Source: Lachnospiraceae bacterium (GTDB taxonomy: Bacteria > Bacillota > Clostridia > Lachnospirales > Lachnospiraceae). Taken from it: DNA of 64,000 nucleotides. Numbering within the stretch: the first letter of the stretch is position 1; every line of letters starts with the position of its first letter. The notes below the pieces were generated by a model. The model saw only the letters and a program-made list of their open reading frames with translations, was not told the DNA's origin and searched no databases. Both the position numbers and the translations under genes were made by a program. This document shows, in pieces, positions 25,277 to 33,606 of the stretch. The stretch covers positions 1 to 64,000 of the forward strand of contig JAGBCB010000019.1 in assembly GCA_017938145.1 (NCBI GenBank), in the 5' to 3' direction.

Positions 25277-25738
25277 ATGGAATACCATCAGGATATCGAA
25301 CAATTATTGCAGGAAGGCCGTAATTTAAAAATTAAGCCGCAAGGGTATAGTATGTACCCTGTTTTGGTTCCGGGCAGGGATGAGGCTTTTATTGAGCCTC
25401 TGAACGGCAGAAAATTAAAGCGTGGGGACGTGGTGCTCTACCGAAGAGACAAAAATGTGGAAAACGGCGGCATACTGGTATTACACCGAATCTGGAAAAT
25501 AAAGCCCGAAGGCATCTATCTGGTAGGTGATAACCAGAAAGAAATCGAAGGACCTTTACGCCCGGACCAGATGAAGGGCATCATGGCAGCCATGATGCGG
25601 AAGGGAAAATATATTCCGGTAACCGAGCCGATGTACCGTGTCTTAACCGGTATATGGCTGTGGATGCGACCGGTACGGCCGGTTGTTTCAAAGACCGTAG
25701 CTTTTGTTAAAAAGAAGATTATTACCGGGAAAAGGTAA
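25277..25738 (+). CDS. S24/S26 family peptidase with Ser-His dyad
   Basis: 153 aa. KPQGYSMYPVLVPG contains the nucleophile Ser25 (S-M-x-P box of signal peptidases). KRGDVVLYRR and GGILVLHRIWKI follow, with His70 at the position of the general base in S26B (SipW/SEC11-like) enzymes. Unlike normal signal peptidases there is no N-terminal membrane anchor; only a weak hydrophobic stretch (about 118-130) near the basic C-terminus. Such S24/S26 proteins co-occur with PqqD, HprK-like and nucleotidyltransferase genes. Processing of the EGVYA-x-SG leaders is the proposed job (inference). Confidence 0.8.
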   Translation: MEYHQDIEQLLQEGRNLKIKPQGYSMYPVLVPGRDEAFIEPLNGRKLKRGDVVLYRRDKNVENGGILVLHRIWKIKPEGIYLVGDNQKEIEGPLRPDQMKGIMAAMMRKGKYIPVTEPMYRVLTGIWLWMRPVRPVVSKTVAFVKKKIITGKR

Positions 25739-25767
25739 AACAGATTATGGGAAAGTCGTTCTCTCCC

Positions 25768-25796
25768 TTGAATTTTTCTACAAAAAGTAGTATACT
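25768..25796 (+). promoter_or_regulatory. Promoter of the Mrp-type gene
   Basis: TTGAAT at 25768-25773, 17-bp spacer, TATACT at 25791-25796, about 60 bp before the ATG at 25856, which has AAAGGCAGG upstream. Confidence 0.6.
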
Positions 25797-25855
25797 GAAA
25801 TTTGTGCAAATCATCAGGCATTACGTCTGTAAAATAGAAAGGCAGGTAAAAAAGT

Positions 25856-27169
25856 ATGAGTGAAGAATTAAAGTATGAGCAGGAGGGTTCCTGTTCCGGA
25901 AATTGCGGTAGCTGCGGTTCCGATTGCAGTTCCAGAAAGCCGGACAAGAGCTCCTTTTTAGAGCCAATGAATGAGTACAGCAAGGTAAAGCGCGTTATCG
26001 GCGTTGTCAGCGGTAAGGGTGGCGTAGGTAAGTCCTTCGTAACTTCTTATCTGTCTGTTTTAATGAACCGTAAGGGTTACAACACCGCAATTTTAGATGC
26101 GGACGTAACCGGTCCTTCCATTCCAAAGGCTTTCGGCGTAAAGGGCATGGTTCAGGCAAATGAAATGGGTATTATTCCTGCACTTAGTAAAAACGGTGTA
26201 GAAATGATTTCCGTAAACCTGTTATTAGATGCAGAGGATACTCCTGTAATTTGGAGAGGCCCTGTAATTGCAGGTACCGTTAAGCAGTTCTGGAGCCAGG
26301 TGCTTTGGGGCGATGTAGATTATATGTTTGTAGATATGCCTCCTGGAACCGGTGATGTTCCTCTTACCGTATTCCAGTCTCTGCCACTGGATGGCATCAT
26401 CATTGTAACCAGTCCACAGGAACTGGTTTCCATGATTGTTTCCAAGGCAGTAAACATGGCAAAGATGATGGATATTCCGGTACTTGGTTTAGTAGAAAAC
26501 TACAGCTACATCCAGTGCGGTAACTGCGGCGAAAAGATTTCCGTATTCGGCAAGAGCCACATTGATGAAATCTCCGCTAAGTTTAATCTTCCGGTACTGG
26601 CAAAGCTTCCGTTAGATTCCAAGATTGCAGAGGCAATTGATGCCGGTGCGGTAGAAGAATTGTACGGCGATTGGATGGAAGAAGCTGCAGCAATCTTAGA
26701 GAATGTTCTTTCCTTAGATGATGCTGATGCTCCTGCTGCAAAGAATGTAAAGATTGCAGTAACAACCGATGAAAATAAAAACGTATACGGCCACTTCGGC
26801 AGTGCTACCTTATTTACCGTTTACACCTTAGAAGATGGCAAGCTGGTAGAAAAGAAGGAGCTTGCAAATGCAGGCGACGGTCACACCAATACCGTAGAAA
26901 ATCTGGTAAAAGAAGGTGTATCCGTAGTAATCTGCGGCGGTATCGGCGGTCCGGCTATGCAGGGCTTATTAAATAAGGGCATCCTGGTTATTCCTGGAGC
27001 AACAGGCGATATTGATGTTGCCGTAGCAAGCTACTTAGACGGTTCCTTAACAGCAAACAATGCACCAACCTGCAATCATCACGACCATGAGGATGGCGAT
27101 TGCACTTGTGCAGAGCATCACGACCATGAAGAAGGCGGCTGCCATTGCGGTGGCGGATGCTGTCATTAA
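25856..27169 (+). CDS. mrp: Mrp/NBP35 iron-sulfur carrier ATPase fused to a NifX-like domain
   Basis: 437 aa in four parts. The N-terminus is Cys-rich (CSGNCGSCGSDCSS, 13-26) as in NBP35 proteins. An Mrp P-loop ATPase follows, about 40-285, with the deviant Walker A SGKGGVGKS and the CxxC motif QCGNCGEK. About 295-410 is a NifB/NifX (dinitrogenase Fe-Mo cofactor) domain with TTDENKNVYGHFGSA. The tail is His/Cys-rich (ending CHCGGGCCH). Mrp proteins bind and transfer 4Fe-4S clusters; the fused cofactor domain and metal-binding tail point to metal-cluster handling. There is no nitrogenase gene nearby, so a general Fe-S or metal role is more likely. Confidence 0.88.
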   Translation: MSEELKYEQEGSCSGNCGSCGSDCSSRKPDKSSFLEPMNEYSKVKRVIGVVSGKGGVGKSFVTSYLSVLMNRKGYNTAILDADVTGPSIPKAFGVKGMVQANEMGIIPALSKNGVEMISVNLLLDAEDTPVIWRGPVIAGTVKQFWSQVLWGDVDYMFVDMPPGTGDVPLTVFQSLPLDGIIIVTSPQELVSMIVSKAVNMAKMMDIPVLGLVENYSYIQCGNCGEKISVFGKSHIDEISAKFNLPVLAKLPLDSKIAEAIDAGAVEELYGDWMEEAAAILENVLSLDDADAPAAKNVKIAVTTDENKNVYGHFGSATLFTVYTLEDGKLVEKKELANAGDGHTNTVENLVKEGVSVVICGGIGGPAMQGLLNKGILVIPGATGDIDVAVASYLDGSLTANNAPTCNHHDHEDGDCTCAEHHDHEEGGCHCGGGCCH

Positions 27170-27199
27170 TTCAAAAAGTAGATAAAGACTGAAGTGTAT

Positions 27200-27232
27200 A
27201 CCCGCCCGGAGTGCAGTTGCATGCGGGCGGGT
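27200..27232 (+). terminator. GC-rich hairpin after the Mrp-type gene
   Basis: Nine-bp stem ACCCGCCCG / CGGGCGGGT followed by AATTTATAATA, not a clean T run. It could be a weak terminator or a processing hairpin. Confidence 0.5.
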
Positions 27233-27277
27233 AATTTATAATATAGGATTGCGCTTCAAGAAAGTGAGGAGAATATA

Positions 27278-28147
27278 ATGGCAAGGGTATTGGAAAACGA
27301 AAGATTATTAATTGAAGTAGAAGAACGTGGCAGTCAGCTGGTGCGCATTTATGATAAAAAGAACGACAGAGAGGTTCTTTGGAATGCAGATCCCGCCTTC
27401 TGGCCAAAGCATTCTCCGCTGTTATTCCCGATGATTGGTGCATCTTATGAGAAGAAATACCGTGTAAACGGCAAGGAATACGATATGCCAAACCATGGTT
27501 TTGCCTGGACTTCCGATTTCACGTTTGTGGATGTCGAAGACGGTCTGGCAGCAGAGCTGGCTTCCTCTGCAGAATCCAAAGAAAAGTATCCTTACGATTT
27601 TAAAGTAACCGTAGGGCATAAGTTAGACGGTAACAAGATTATTGTTTCCTGGAAGGTGGAAAATACCGGAGCAGATGAAATGCTCTATAGCATCGGTGCT
27701 CATCCTGCATTTATGATGCCGGAGGGAAAGAAGACCAGCGATATGTATTTGGCATTTCCGGGAAAGAGCGACTTGCCTTTTTACCGCATTGCAAAGAGTG
27801 GATGTGCTTTAAAGGACGATGTAAAAACACTTCCTTTAGATGCAGATTCCTGCGTGAAAATCACAGAAGATTTCTGGAACGAGGATGTTTATATTTTTGA
27901 CCATCAGGAACTTGACGAGGTTGCATTATATCACGAGGACAAAACACCATATGTCATCATTCATAGCGAAGGTTTTCCGTACTTTGGCGTATGGACTAAG
28001 CCGAATGCACCTTTTGTGTGCCTGGAGCCTTGGCAGGGACGCTGTGATGTAGATGGATACACCGGTGAATTAAAGGATAAGGATGGAATCCGCAAGCTGG
28101 AAGCAGGAAAAGCAGAAGAGTTTTCTTATGTTATTGAGATTGAGTAA
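27278..28147 (+). CDS. Aldose 1-epimerase family protein (LacX-like)
   Basis: 289 aa, beta-sandwich mutarotase family. Visible family features are SPLLFPMIGA, the catalytic region MPNHGFAW, the second His segment YSIGAHPAFMMP, and the late CLEPWQG that holds the acidic base. The enzyme interconverts alpha and beta anomers of hexoses; the exact sugar cannot be told. ATG at 27278 has AGTGAGGAG upstream. Monocistronic between two hairpins. Confidence 0.88.
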   Translation: MARVLENERLLIEVEERGSQLVRIYDKKNDREVLWNADPAFWPKHSPLLFPMIGASYEKKYRVNGKEYDMPNHGFAWTSDFTFVDVEDGLAAELASSAESKEKYPYDFKVTVGHKLDGNKIIVSWKVENTGADEMLYSIGAHPAFMMPEGKKTSDMYLAFPGKSDLPFYRIAKSGCALKDDVKTLPLDADSCVKITEDFWNEDVYIFDHQELDEVALYHEDKTPYVIIHSEGFPYFGVWTKPNAPFVCLEPWQGRCDVDGYTGELKDKDGIRKLEAGKAEEFSYVIEIE

Positions 28148-28148
28148 T

Positions 28149-28199
28149 AAAAAAATCTTCAGAAATGGCGAAAACAAGCCGTTTCTGAAGATTTTTTCT
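28149..28199 (+). terminator. Strong terminator of the aldose epimerase gene
   Basis: Long stem AAAAAATCTTCAGAAA with TTTCTGAAGATTTTTT, starting right after the stop codon, with T runs at the 3' side. Confidence 0.9.
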
Positions 28200-28220
28200 T
28201 GTGTCACAGTAAAAATAAAC

Positions 28221-28475
28221 CACCTGCGCTGCAGGTCAATGTCATAGCTTAATGACATTGGGATGAATGGGGACGGAGAAATCAGTAAAAACTGTGAAAC
28301 CATGTGGTTCAAATGATCTGGATGTGTTTGACAGTTTTTTACTGCCTATTTATCCGTATGGCGGTTTGGAGTGCTATGAAAAAGTCATAGCACTTGTCCA
28401 GGTCGGGCACAAAAACGGGGTATTAGGGTACTCTCCAACAAGATTGCATTTTGTTTTGACAAAATGCGTATCTTG
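28221..28475. other. Hairpin-dense noncoding stretch at the edge of the accessory island
   Basis: The 498-bp gap before the restriction-modification genes has no convincing gene. It contains several perfect or near-perfect inverted repeats: ACCTGC/GCAGGT (28221-28235), AATGTCAT/ATGACATT (28239-28260), CAGTAAAAACTGT/ACAGTTTTTTACTG (28283-28344) enclosing AACCA/TGGTT, TGCTATGA/TCATAGCA (28372-28392), and CAAGAT-GCATTTTGT/ACAAAATGC-ATCTTG (28439-28475). Such density suggests a structured RNA or the remnant of a small mobile element. A reading frame at 28267-28515 crosses the hairpins and looks spurious. Confidence 0.5.
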
Positions 28476-28645
28476 CGATGTACAGGAGGAGGGGCAGGGA
28501 TTGTCAAGGGGATGATTGTAAAATAGCCGAGTGGGAAAGAAAGAGAATGATATGATGAATAAACAATAAATAAATGTACACAAAAATCTTTATTATTAAA
28601 GACTTTTGTGATAGAATAAAGAAAAACGAAATGGAGATAAATGTT

Positions 28646-30748
28646 ATGTCAGAGCAAACTATACAAGATGGTTTATATTCAATACCAGTAAAATTAGATA
28701 AGTTTATTTGTAGAAGTCTTGGCGCAACAACTATAAAAGATTTAGTCAAAAGTAAAGAAATCTCGGGACTTTCGCTAAAAGAGTGTGAAGGAATAAAAGC
28801 TAATAAACCAGATGTGTTGGTTCTTAACAATGACAAACAAATAGTTATTTTTATAGAGATGAAAGAACCTAATAAGTTAAAGACAGAACAACAAAGACGC
28901 ATTGCAAAATATCAGGAATTGAGTGTTGCTCGTAAGACGAAAGCTAAAATATATATGCTTTCAGACGGGGAAGATTTTATGTGGATTAATCCAATTACTG
29001 GTGAATTGATAGTAGATGAGAATGATGTGCCAGTAAGTAGAAAGATTAATCCTAAAGAGTTATCTGTGGAAGAAAACAAAGAGTTGGCGGAGTTTATTGA
29101 TGATGTTTGTTATTGCATAAATGATATGAATAACAAAATAGTTCCTAAAGAGTATGTTGATCCAACGCCGTTGGCGCAAAGGACAGCAAGGATTTTACAA
29201 AATATGTCTTTGTCATCTGCGAAAAATTCTCTTTATACTTTTGTGGAAATTTTTACGTTTAAGTTTTTGTCAGATATAGGTGTGTTAAAAGGGATTTACT
29301 CTTTTAATGGCATTTGCCAAATATATAAGGAACAAGGTGCAAAAGATGCATTTCAGCAGTATTTAACAACTGTAAGAAAGAAACTGCTAGAACTATTTCC
29401 TGCAAATCCAGAGGATGGAACCACTATAATTAATGGTCGTATTTTTCATACCGAGGTTGATGATATAGGGAATCCTATTATCCATGAAAGCGCTGCTGAT
29501 TGTTTTGGTAAATTGCTTGATTGCTTTCAAGAATATGAGAAAGAAAGTGGAAGATTTCTTTATATTAACAAAGATTTTAAATCTAAGCTTTTTGAGACTT
29601 TCATGAAGAACAGTACAGAGAAAGATGGAATGGGACAGTTTTTTACTCCGCTGAAAGTAGTGCATGAAATGGTGCGCATGGTGGATGTAAAAGAAGGAAT
29701 GAGAATATGTGATCCTGCATGTGGTGTTGGAAAATTTCTGTTAGAGGCAGCGGCAAAAGTGCAGGCACCGTTTTATTTTGAGAATGGAAAGTTGAAATCG
29801 AAAATAGATTTAGTTGGTATGGAAAAGAAAATGGAGGATAATACATTTGATTTAACTACAATACTTGCTAAATCTAATATTTTGATACATTATTCGGATT
29901 TGTTTAAAAATAATTGTGACTCGACGGACAAAATACAGACATTATCGGAAGAACTACTTAATAAGGTGATTAAGTCGAGTCATACAACTCTAGGTACTTT
30001 AGAACATTTATACTTAAACCAATATGATTTGATATTGGCTAACCCGCCATACTATCAAAGCGGTGCTATAAGTGAAGCTAGTAAGTCTGTAAAGATTAAA
30101 AATTCAGATAAGAAAGCGTATACAACAGGAGGAAGAGGGATAGAAGCCCTTTTCACTGAATGGATTATAAAATCCTTAAAGGAAGGTGGAACTGCAAACG
30201 TAATTTTACCGGACGGCATATTTACTAACATTGGTAATGATAAATTGAAACAAATGATATTGGAGAATTGTTATATAGACAGTATTATATCATTGCCTGT
30301 GGGAACATTTTTTAATACGCCTAAAAAGACATTTATATTAACTATACATAAGAAAACCGAAACAGAGAGAGGGATGGTACAACCATATCCTATTTTCGCT
30401 TATTTGTGTAGCAGTATTGGGGAAACCTTGGACACATATCGTTTTGATATTGATAGCAATGATTTGCATGATGCAGTGGATTTATATAATTTGTATCGGA
30501 CAAATAGAAATAATTTGATTGCAATATCGGCGGTAAAAGATGATCCAAGGGCAAAACTATTAGATATTAATACATTTGAAGCTTGTGAAAATTGGAATAT
30601 AGAGTTGCGTTGGTCTGATGAAGAAAAAATCGAACTTGGAATTAAGAAGAAAGATACGGTTATGTCATTGGATGAGTTTAGTGGATATATTTCAGAGTTG
30701 ATGAATGACATTAAGGGATATCAGGAGGCTGTTGAATGTCTGAAATAG
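28646..30748 (+). CDS. BcgI-like restriction-modification subunit (nuclease + N6-adenine methylase)
   Basis: About 700 aa from ATG at 28646, preferred over ATG 28631 because GGAG lies nine bases before it. N-terminal PD-(D/E)XK nuclease pattern: KPDVLVLNN followed by IFIEMKEP (residues about 50-72). The gamma-class N6-adenine methyltransferase has motif I DPACGVGKFLLEA and motif IV LANPPYY. Fusion of cutting and methylation with a separate specificity subunit is the type IIG/IIB BcgI plan. The last 13 bp overlap the specificity gene. The segment is visibly richer in A and T than its neighbours, consistent with horizontal acquisition. Confidence 0.85.
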   Translation: MSEQTIQDGLYSIPVKLDKFICRSLGATTIKDLVKSKEISGLSLKECEGIKANKPDVLVLNNDKQIVIFIEMKEPNKLKTEQQRRIAKYQELSVARKTKAKIYMLSDGEDFMWINPITGELIVDENDVPVSRKINPKELSVEENKELAEFIDDVCYCINDMNNKIVPKEYVDPTPLAQRTARILQNMSLSSAKNSLYTFVEIFTFKFLSDIGVLKGIYSFNGICQIYKEQGAKDAFQQYLTTVRKKLLELFPANPEDGTTIINGRIFHTEVDDIGNPIIHESAADCFGKLLDCFQEYEKESGRFLYINKDFKSKLFETFMKNSTEKDGMGQFFTPLKVVHEMVRMVDVKEGMRICDPACGVGKFLLEAAAKVQAPFYFENGKLKSKIDLVGMEKKMEDNTFDLTTILAKSNILIHYSDLFKNNCDSTDKIQTLSEELLNKVIKSSHTTLGTLEHLYLNQYDLILANPPYYQSGAISEASKSVKIKNSDKKAYTTGGRGIEALFTEWIIKSLKEGGTANVILPDGIFTNIGNDKLKQMILENCYIDSIISLPVGTFFNTPKKTFILTIHKKTETERGMVQPYPIFAYLCSSIGETLDTYRFDIDSNDLHDAVDLYNLYRTNRNNLIAISAVKDDPRAKLLDINTFEACENWNIELRWSDEEKIELGIKKKDTVMSLDEFSGYISELMNDIKGYQEAVECLK

Positions 30749-31854
30749 AATATAAAAGCATAGCTTTAGAAGAAATATTTGATTTTGATGTAACTTCTAA
30801 TGGAAGTATATTGACAAAAACTTTTGTGCAAAAGAATAAAGGGAATATTCCGGTTTATGGTTCCACAATGATAGAGAATGAAGTGTCTTATGATTATATT
30901 AAGGACAATGTGGAAGGGATAAAATATTTTGATGATTGTTTGACTATAAATCGTAATGGGTCCGCAGGTTATCTTTTTTATAGGAAAGGCCGCTTTTGCA
31001 TAAATTCCGATGTTACACCGTTAGTTTTATATGATAAATATGAGGGTGAAATAGATTTAAATTATATTAAATGGGTATTAGAGCCAATAACAACGGAAAA
31101 ATTTAGTCATAACAGAAAAGCAGGGAAATCGGTATTAAAACCTATTAAGATTTTAATACCAGTGAATGCGGAAGGAAAATTTGACTTTGAGATGCAAAAA
31201 GAATTAGCTCGGAAGTATCAAATTATAGAAGAACAGAAACAAGTTCTTAGGGAAAAAATAAAAGAGTTAGAAAAAATAGCTGTTGTTTTACCAAGGCATC
31301 AAAATGTAAAGTGGGCATATCCAAGGATTACAGATTTGTTTTGTCCGCAGGGTGGAAATTCTGAGTATACAAAAAAATGGGCGTCTGAAAATATGGGGGA
31401 TATTCCCTTGTATTCTGGTGCAACATCGGGGGTGTATGCTAGTGTTAATAGAGCCGATTATGATGGAGAATTTTTGACTTGGGTGAAAGATGGACTTGCA
31501 GGTTATATAATGTATCATAGAGAAAAATTCTGTATTACTTGTCACAGAGGTGTGCTTATTCCAACGGATAAGTGTATAAATATTGATTTGAGATATATAA
31601 AGTATGTGCTGGAGCCGATTTTTAGATCAAAGAAAAAAGGGAGAGAGGGTGATTTTGGAAAAAATGAATATACATCTTTAAGTCCTAGTGATATTAAGTC
31701 AATGAAGGAAGTGATTCCTATTCCTATGAAGGAAGATGGGACGTATGATATTGATAAACAAAAGGAGTTTGCAGATAAGTACGAACAGATTGGCGAAATA
31801 AAGCAAATGCTCATTAATAGGATTACAGAGTTGATAGAGGTTGCGGTTATATAG
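30736..31854 (+). CDS. Specificity subunit with two target-recognition domains
   Basis: 372 aa, HsdS/BcgI-B type. Two halves repeat the same layout: GNIPVYGSTM ... NRNGSAGYLFYRKGRFCIN, then a helix around IIEEQKQVLREKIKELEK; and GDIPLYSGAT ... VKDGLAGYIMYHREKFCIT, then a helix EQIGEIKQMLINRITELIE. Each half is a target recognition domain plus spacer helix, so a bipartite recognition sequence is expected. It overlaps the preceding methylase-nuclease gene and is followed after 11 bp by a small ribbon-helix-helix gene. Confidence 0.88.
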   Translation: MSEIEYKSIALEEIFDFDVTSNGSILTKTFVQKNKGNIPVYGSTMIENEVSYDYIKDNVEGIKYFDDCLTINRNGSAGYLFYRKGRFCINSDVTPLVLYDKYEGEIDLNYIKWVLEPITTEKFSHNRKAGKSVLKPIKILIPVNAEGKFDFEMQKELARKYQIIEEQKQVLREKIKELEKIAVVLPRHQNVKWAYPRITDLFCPQGGNSEYTKKWASENMGDIPLYSGATSGVYASVNRADYDGEFLTWVKDGLAGYIMYHREKFCITCHRGVLIPTDKCINIDLRYIKYVLEPIFRSKKKGREGDFGKNEYTSLSPSDIKSMKEVIPIPMKEDGTYDIDKQKEFADKYEQIGEIKQMLINRITELIEVAVI

Positions 31855-31865
31855 GAGAATAAGTC

Positions 31866-32021
31866 ATGGCAAGAGAAAAGAAAGATGGAAAACATATTAA
31901 TTTGTATATTGAAAAAGAAATATTAGAGCAACTAGAAAGGTATTGCGAAAAGGTGGGTCAGACGAAGACTATGGCAATTGAAAGAATTTTGAAACAATAC
32001 CTAGATTTGGTGGGGAATTAG
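31866..32021 (+). CDS. Small ribbon-helix-helix DNA-binding protein
   Basis: 51 aa: a basic N-terminus, the strand INLYIEKEILEQLERY and a helix pair with TKTMAIERILKQYLD. This is the Arc/MetJ-like layout of small antitoxins and controllers of restriction systems. ATG at 31866 follows TAGGAGAATAAGTC, only 11 bp after the specificity gene, so it is probably cotranscribed and may regulate this island (inference). Confidence 0.8.
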   Translation: MAREKKDGKHINLYIEKEILEQLERYCEKVGQTKTMAIERILKQYLDLVGN

Positions 32022-32057
32022 TTAGACGTTAAATCAAGTTAGAAATAAGGTGAAAGC

Positions 32058-33530
32058 ATGGTAGAAAAAGAATTTTTTGGCGAAGATAAAAATATTGAAT
32101 TCAAGAGAGAAATACCAAATAGTCATGAAAAATTTCTTAAGGATATTATTGCATTTTCCAATACTTCCGGTGGTAAAGTGATTATAGGCATTGAGGATAA
32201 AACTAATATTGTATATGGTATTGGTGATCAGAATCCGTTTAAATTATCGGATAATATTTCCAATATGATTTCTGATGCCTGCACACCGCAGATAGATCCG
32301 GATATTACAATGATGACTTTGGAAGGAAAAACTGTGCTTGAAGTAGATGTGGTACCGGGGAAATTCAGACCATATTATTTTGCTAGTAAGGGGAAAGAAA
32401 CTACAAGCTATATCAGAATAAACGGAACCAGCAGACCGGCAGATGCAAGGCGATTGAAGGAATTGGAACTGGAAGGGCAGAATATGTCCTACGATAAGAT
32501 GCTTTGCATTGGGAAGGAGTATGATGAGGGAAAAGCGCTGTTTTTATGTAAGGAGATGAAGCGTATTGCACTGGAAGCTTGTAAATCTGAGGATGAAAAA
32601 GCAGAAGTAAAGGATATGACACTTGAAAAGCTGGAAGATTTTGGAGTGATCAGCAAGACAGGTAAAAAGTTCAGTGTGACAAATGCTTTTGATCTTCTAA
32701 CAGAGAATAAGAATAGAAATGCTAAGGTTCAGTGTGCATTGTTCAAAGGCACTACGAGAGACATTTTTATAGACCAGAAAGAGTTTACGGGACCGATATA
32801 TGAACAGGTAGATGATGCGTATCATTTTATTTTGAGACATATAAATATGGGTGCAGAAATCAATGGTGTATATAGAAGCGAGGAATATGAGTTGCCTACA
32901 AAGGCTATCAGAGAGATGGTTGCAAATGCGGTAGTGCATAGAAGTTATCTTGATGAAGCTTGTGTGCAGGTCTGCATATTTGATGACAGGATTGAAGTGC
33001 TGTCTCCGGGAATGTTATACGGAGGTCTTGATATAGCCACGGTAAAGTTGGGCAAGTCAAGATGCAGGAACGAAGCTATTGCAGAAGCATTTCACTATAT
33101 GCATATTATTGAGTCTTGGGGAACCGGAATTCCAAGGTTATATAACAGGTGTGCTGAATATGGCCTGCAGGAGCCTTTATTTGAAGAATTTGGTGATGGA
33201 ATTAAGGTTACGATGTTTAGAAAAGTAAGCAGAGATGTTAAAAAGGTTGATATGGATGAAGGACAGGGAAACAGAGAATCAGAAAATGAGGAAATAATGC
33301 ATTCATTTGTTTCAATAGGACTGGATGTAAAAGAGTATGTACAACTAATGGAATTTTTATCTTTGCCTCGGACGAGAAAAGAAATACAAGAGTTTTGCGG
33401 GTATAAGTCAAGAGATTATTTTAGAAAGAATATTCTTACGCCATTGATAGAAGCGGGGAAAGTAGATATGACAATACCGGAAAAGCCGCAAAGTTCAAAA
33501 CAGAAGTATGTGAAACATACAAATCGGTAA
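32058..33530 (+). CDS. AlbA_2 (Schlafen-like) ATP-binding regulator
   Basis: 490 aa. N-terminal AlbA_2 domain (residues about 8-130): NIEFKREIP, AFSNTSGGKVIIGIED and YIRINGTSRPAD. Middle GHKL-type ATPase (HATPase_c_4): ELPTKAIREMVANAVVHRSY and IEVLSPGMLYGGL. A C-terminal winged-helix-like segment follows (about 420-480, LPRTRKEIQEFCGYKSRDYF). Proteins of this build are usually annotated as ATP-binding transcriptional regulators; several relatives act in phage defence. Position behind the restriction-modification pair fits either use. AT-rich like the rest of the island. Confidence 0.8.
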   Translation: MVEKEFFGEDKNIEFKREIPNSHEKFLKDIIAFSNTSGGKVIIGIEDKTNIVYGIGDQNPFKLSDNISNMISDACTPQIDPDITMMTLEGKTVLEVDVVPGKFRPYYFASKGKETTSYIRINGTSRPADARRLKELELEGQNMSYDKMLCIGKEYDEGKALFLCKEMKRIALEACKSEDEKAEVKDMTLEKLEDFGVISKTGKKFSVTNAFDLLTENKNRNAKVQCALFKGTTRDIFIDQKEFTGPIYEQVDDAYHFILRHINMGAEINGVYRSEEYELPTKAIREMVANAVVHRSYLDEACVQVCIFDDRIEVLSPGMLYGGLDIATVKLGKSRCRNEAIAEAFHYMHIIESWGTGIPRLYNRCAEYGLQEPLFEEFGDGIKVTMFRKVSRDVKKVDMDEGQGNRESENEEIMHSFVSIGLDVKEYVQLMEFLSLPRTRKEIQEFCGYKSRDYFRKNILTPLIEAGKVDMTIPEKPQSSKQKYVKHTNR

Positions 33531-33556
33531 TGCTATAATATTTGATTTAAGTTTAC

Positions 33557-33606
33557 GGTGCAAGTGTATGCAAGTAGTATGCAAGAGTGTGCAAGTGTAT
33601 GCAAGT
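33557..33606 (+). repeat. Short tandem repeat of the unit GTATGCAA / GTGTGCAA
   Basis: Between the AlbA_2 gene and leuS, variants of an 8-11-bp unit (TGCAAGTGTA, TGCAAGTAGTA, TGCAAGAGTG) follow one another at least five times. A reading frame runs through them but has low-complexity, Cys-rich content and no ribosome site. Confidence 0.6.

Noticed and set aside
28267-28515. 82-codon reading frame before the restriction-modification genes
   Set aside because: It runs through several perfect hairpins, has no family features, and the surrounding sequence looks noncoding.
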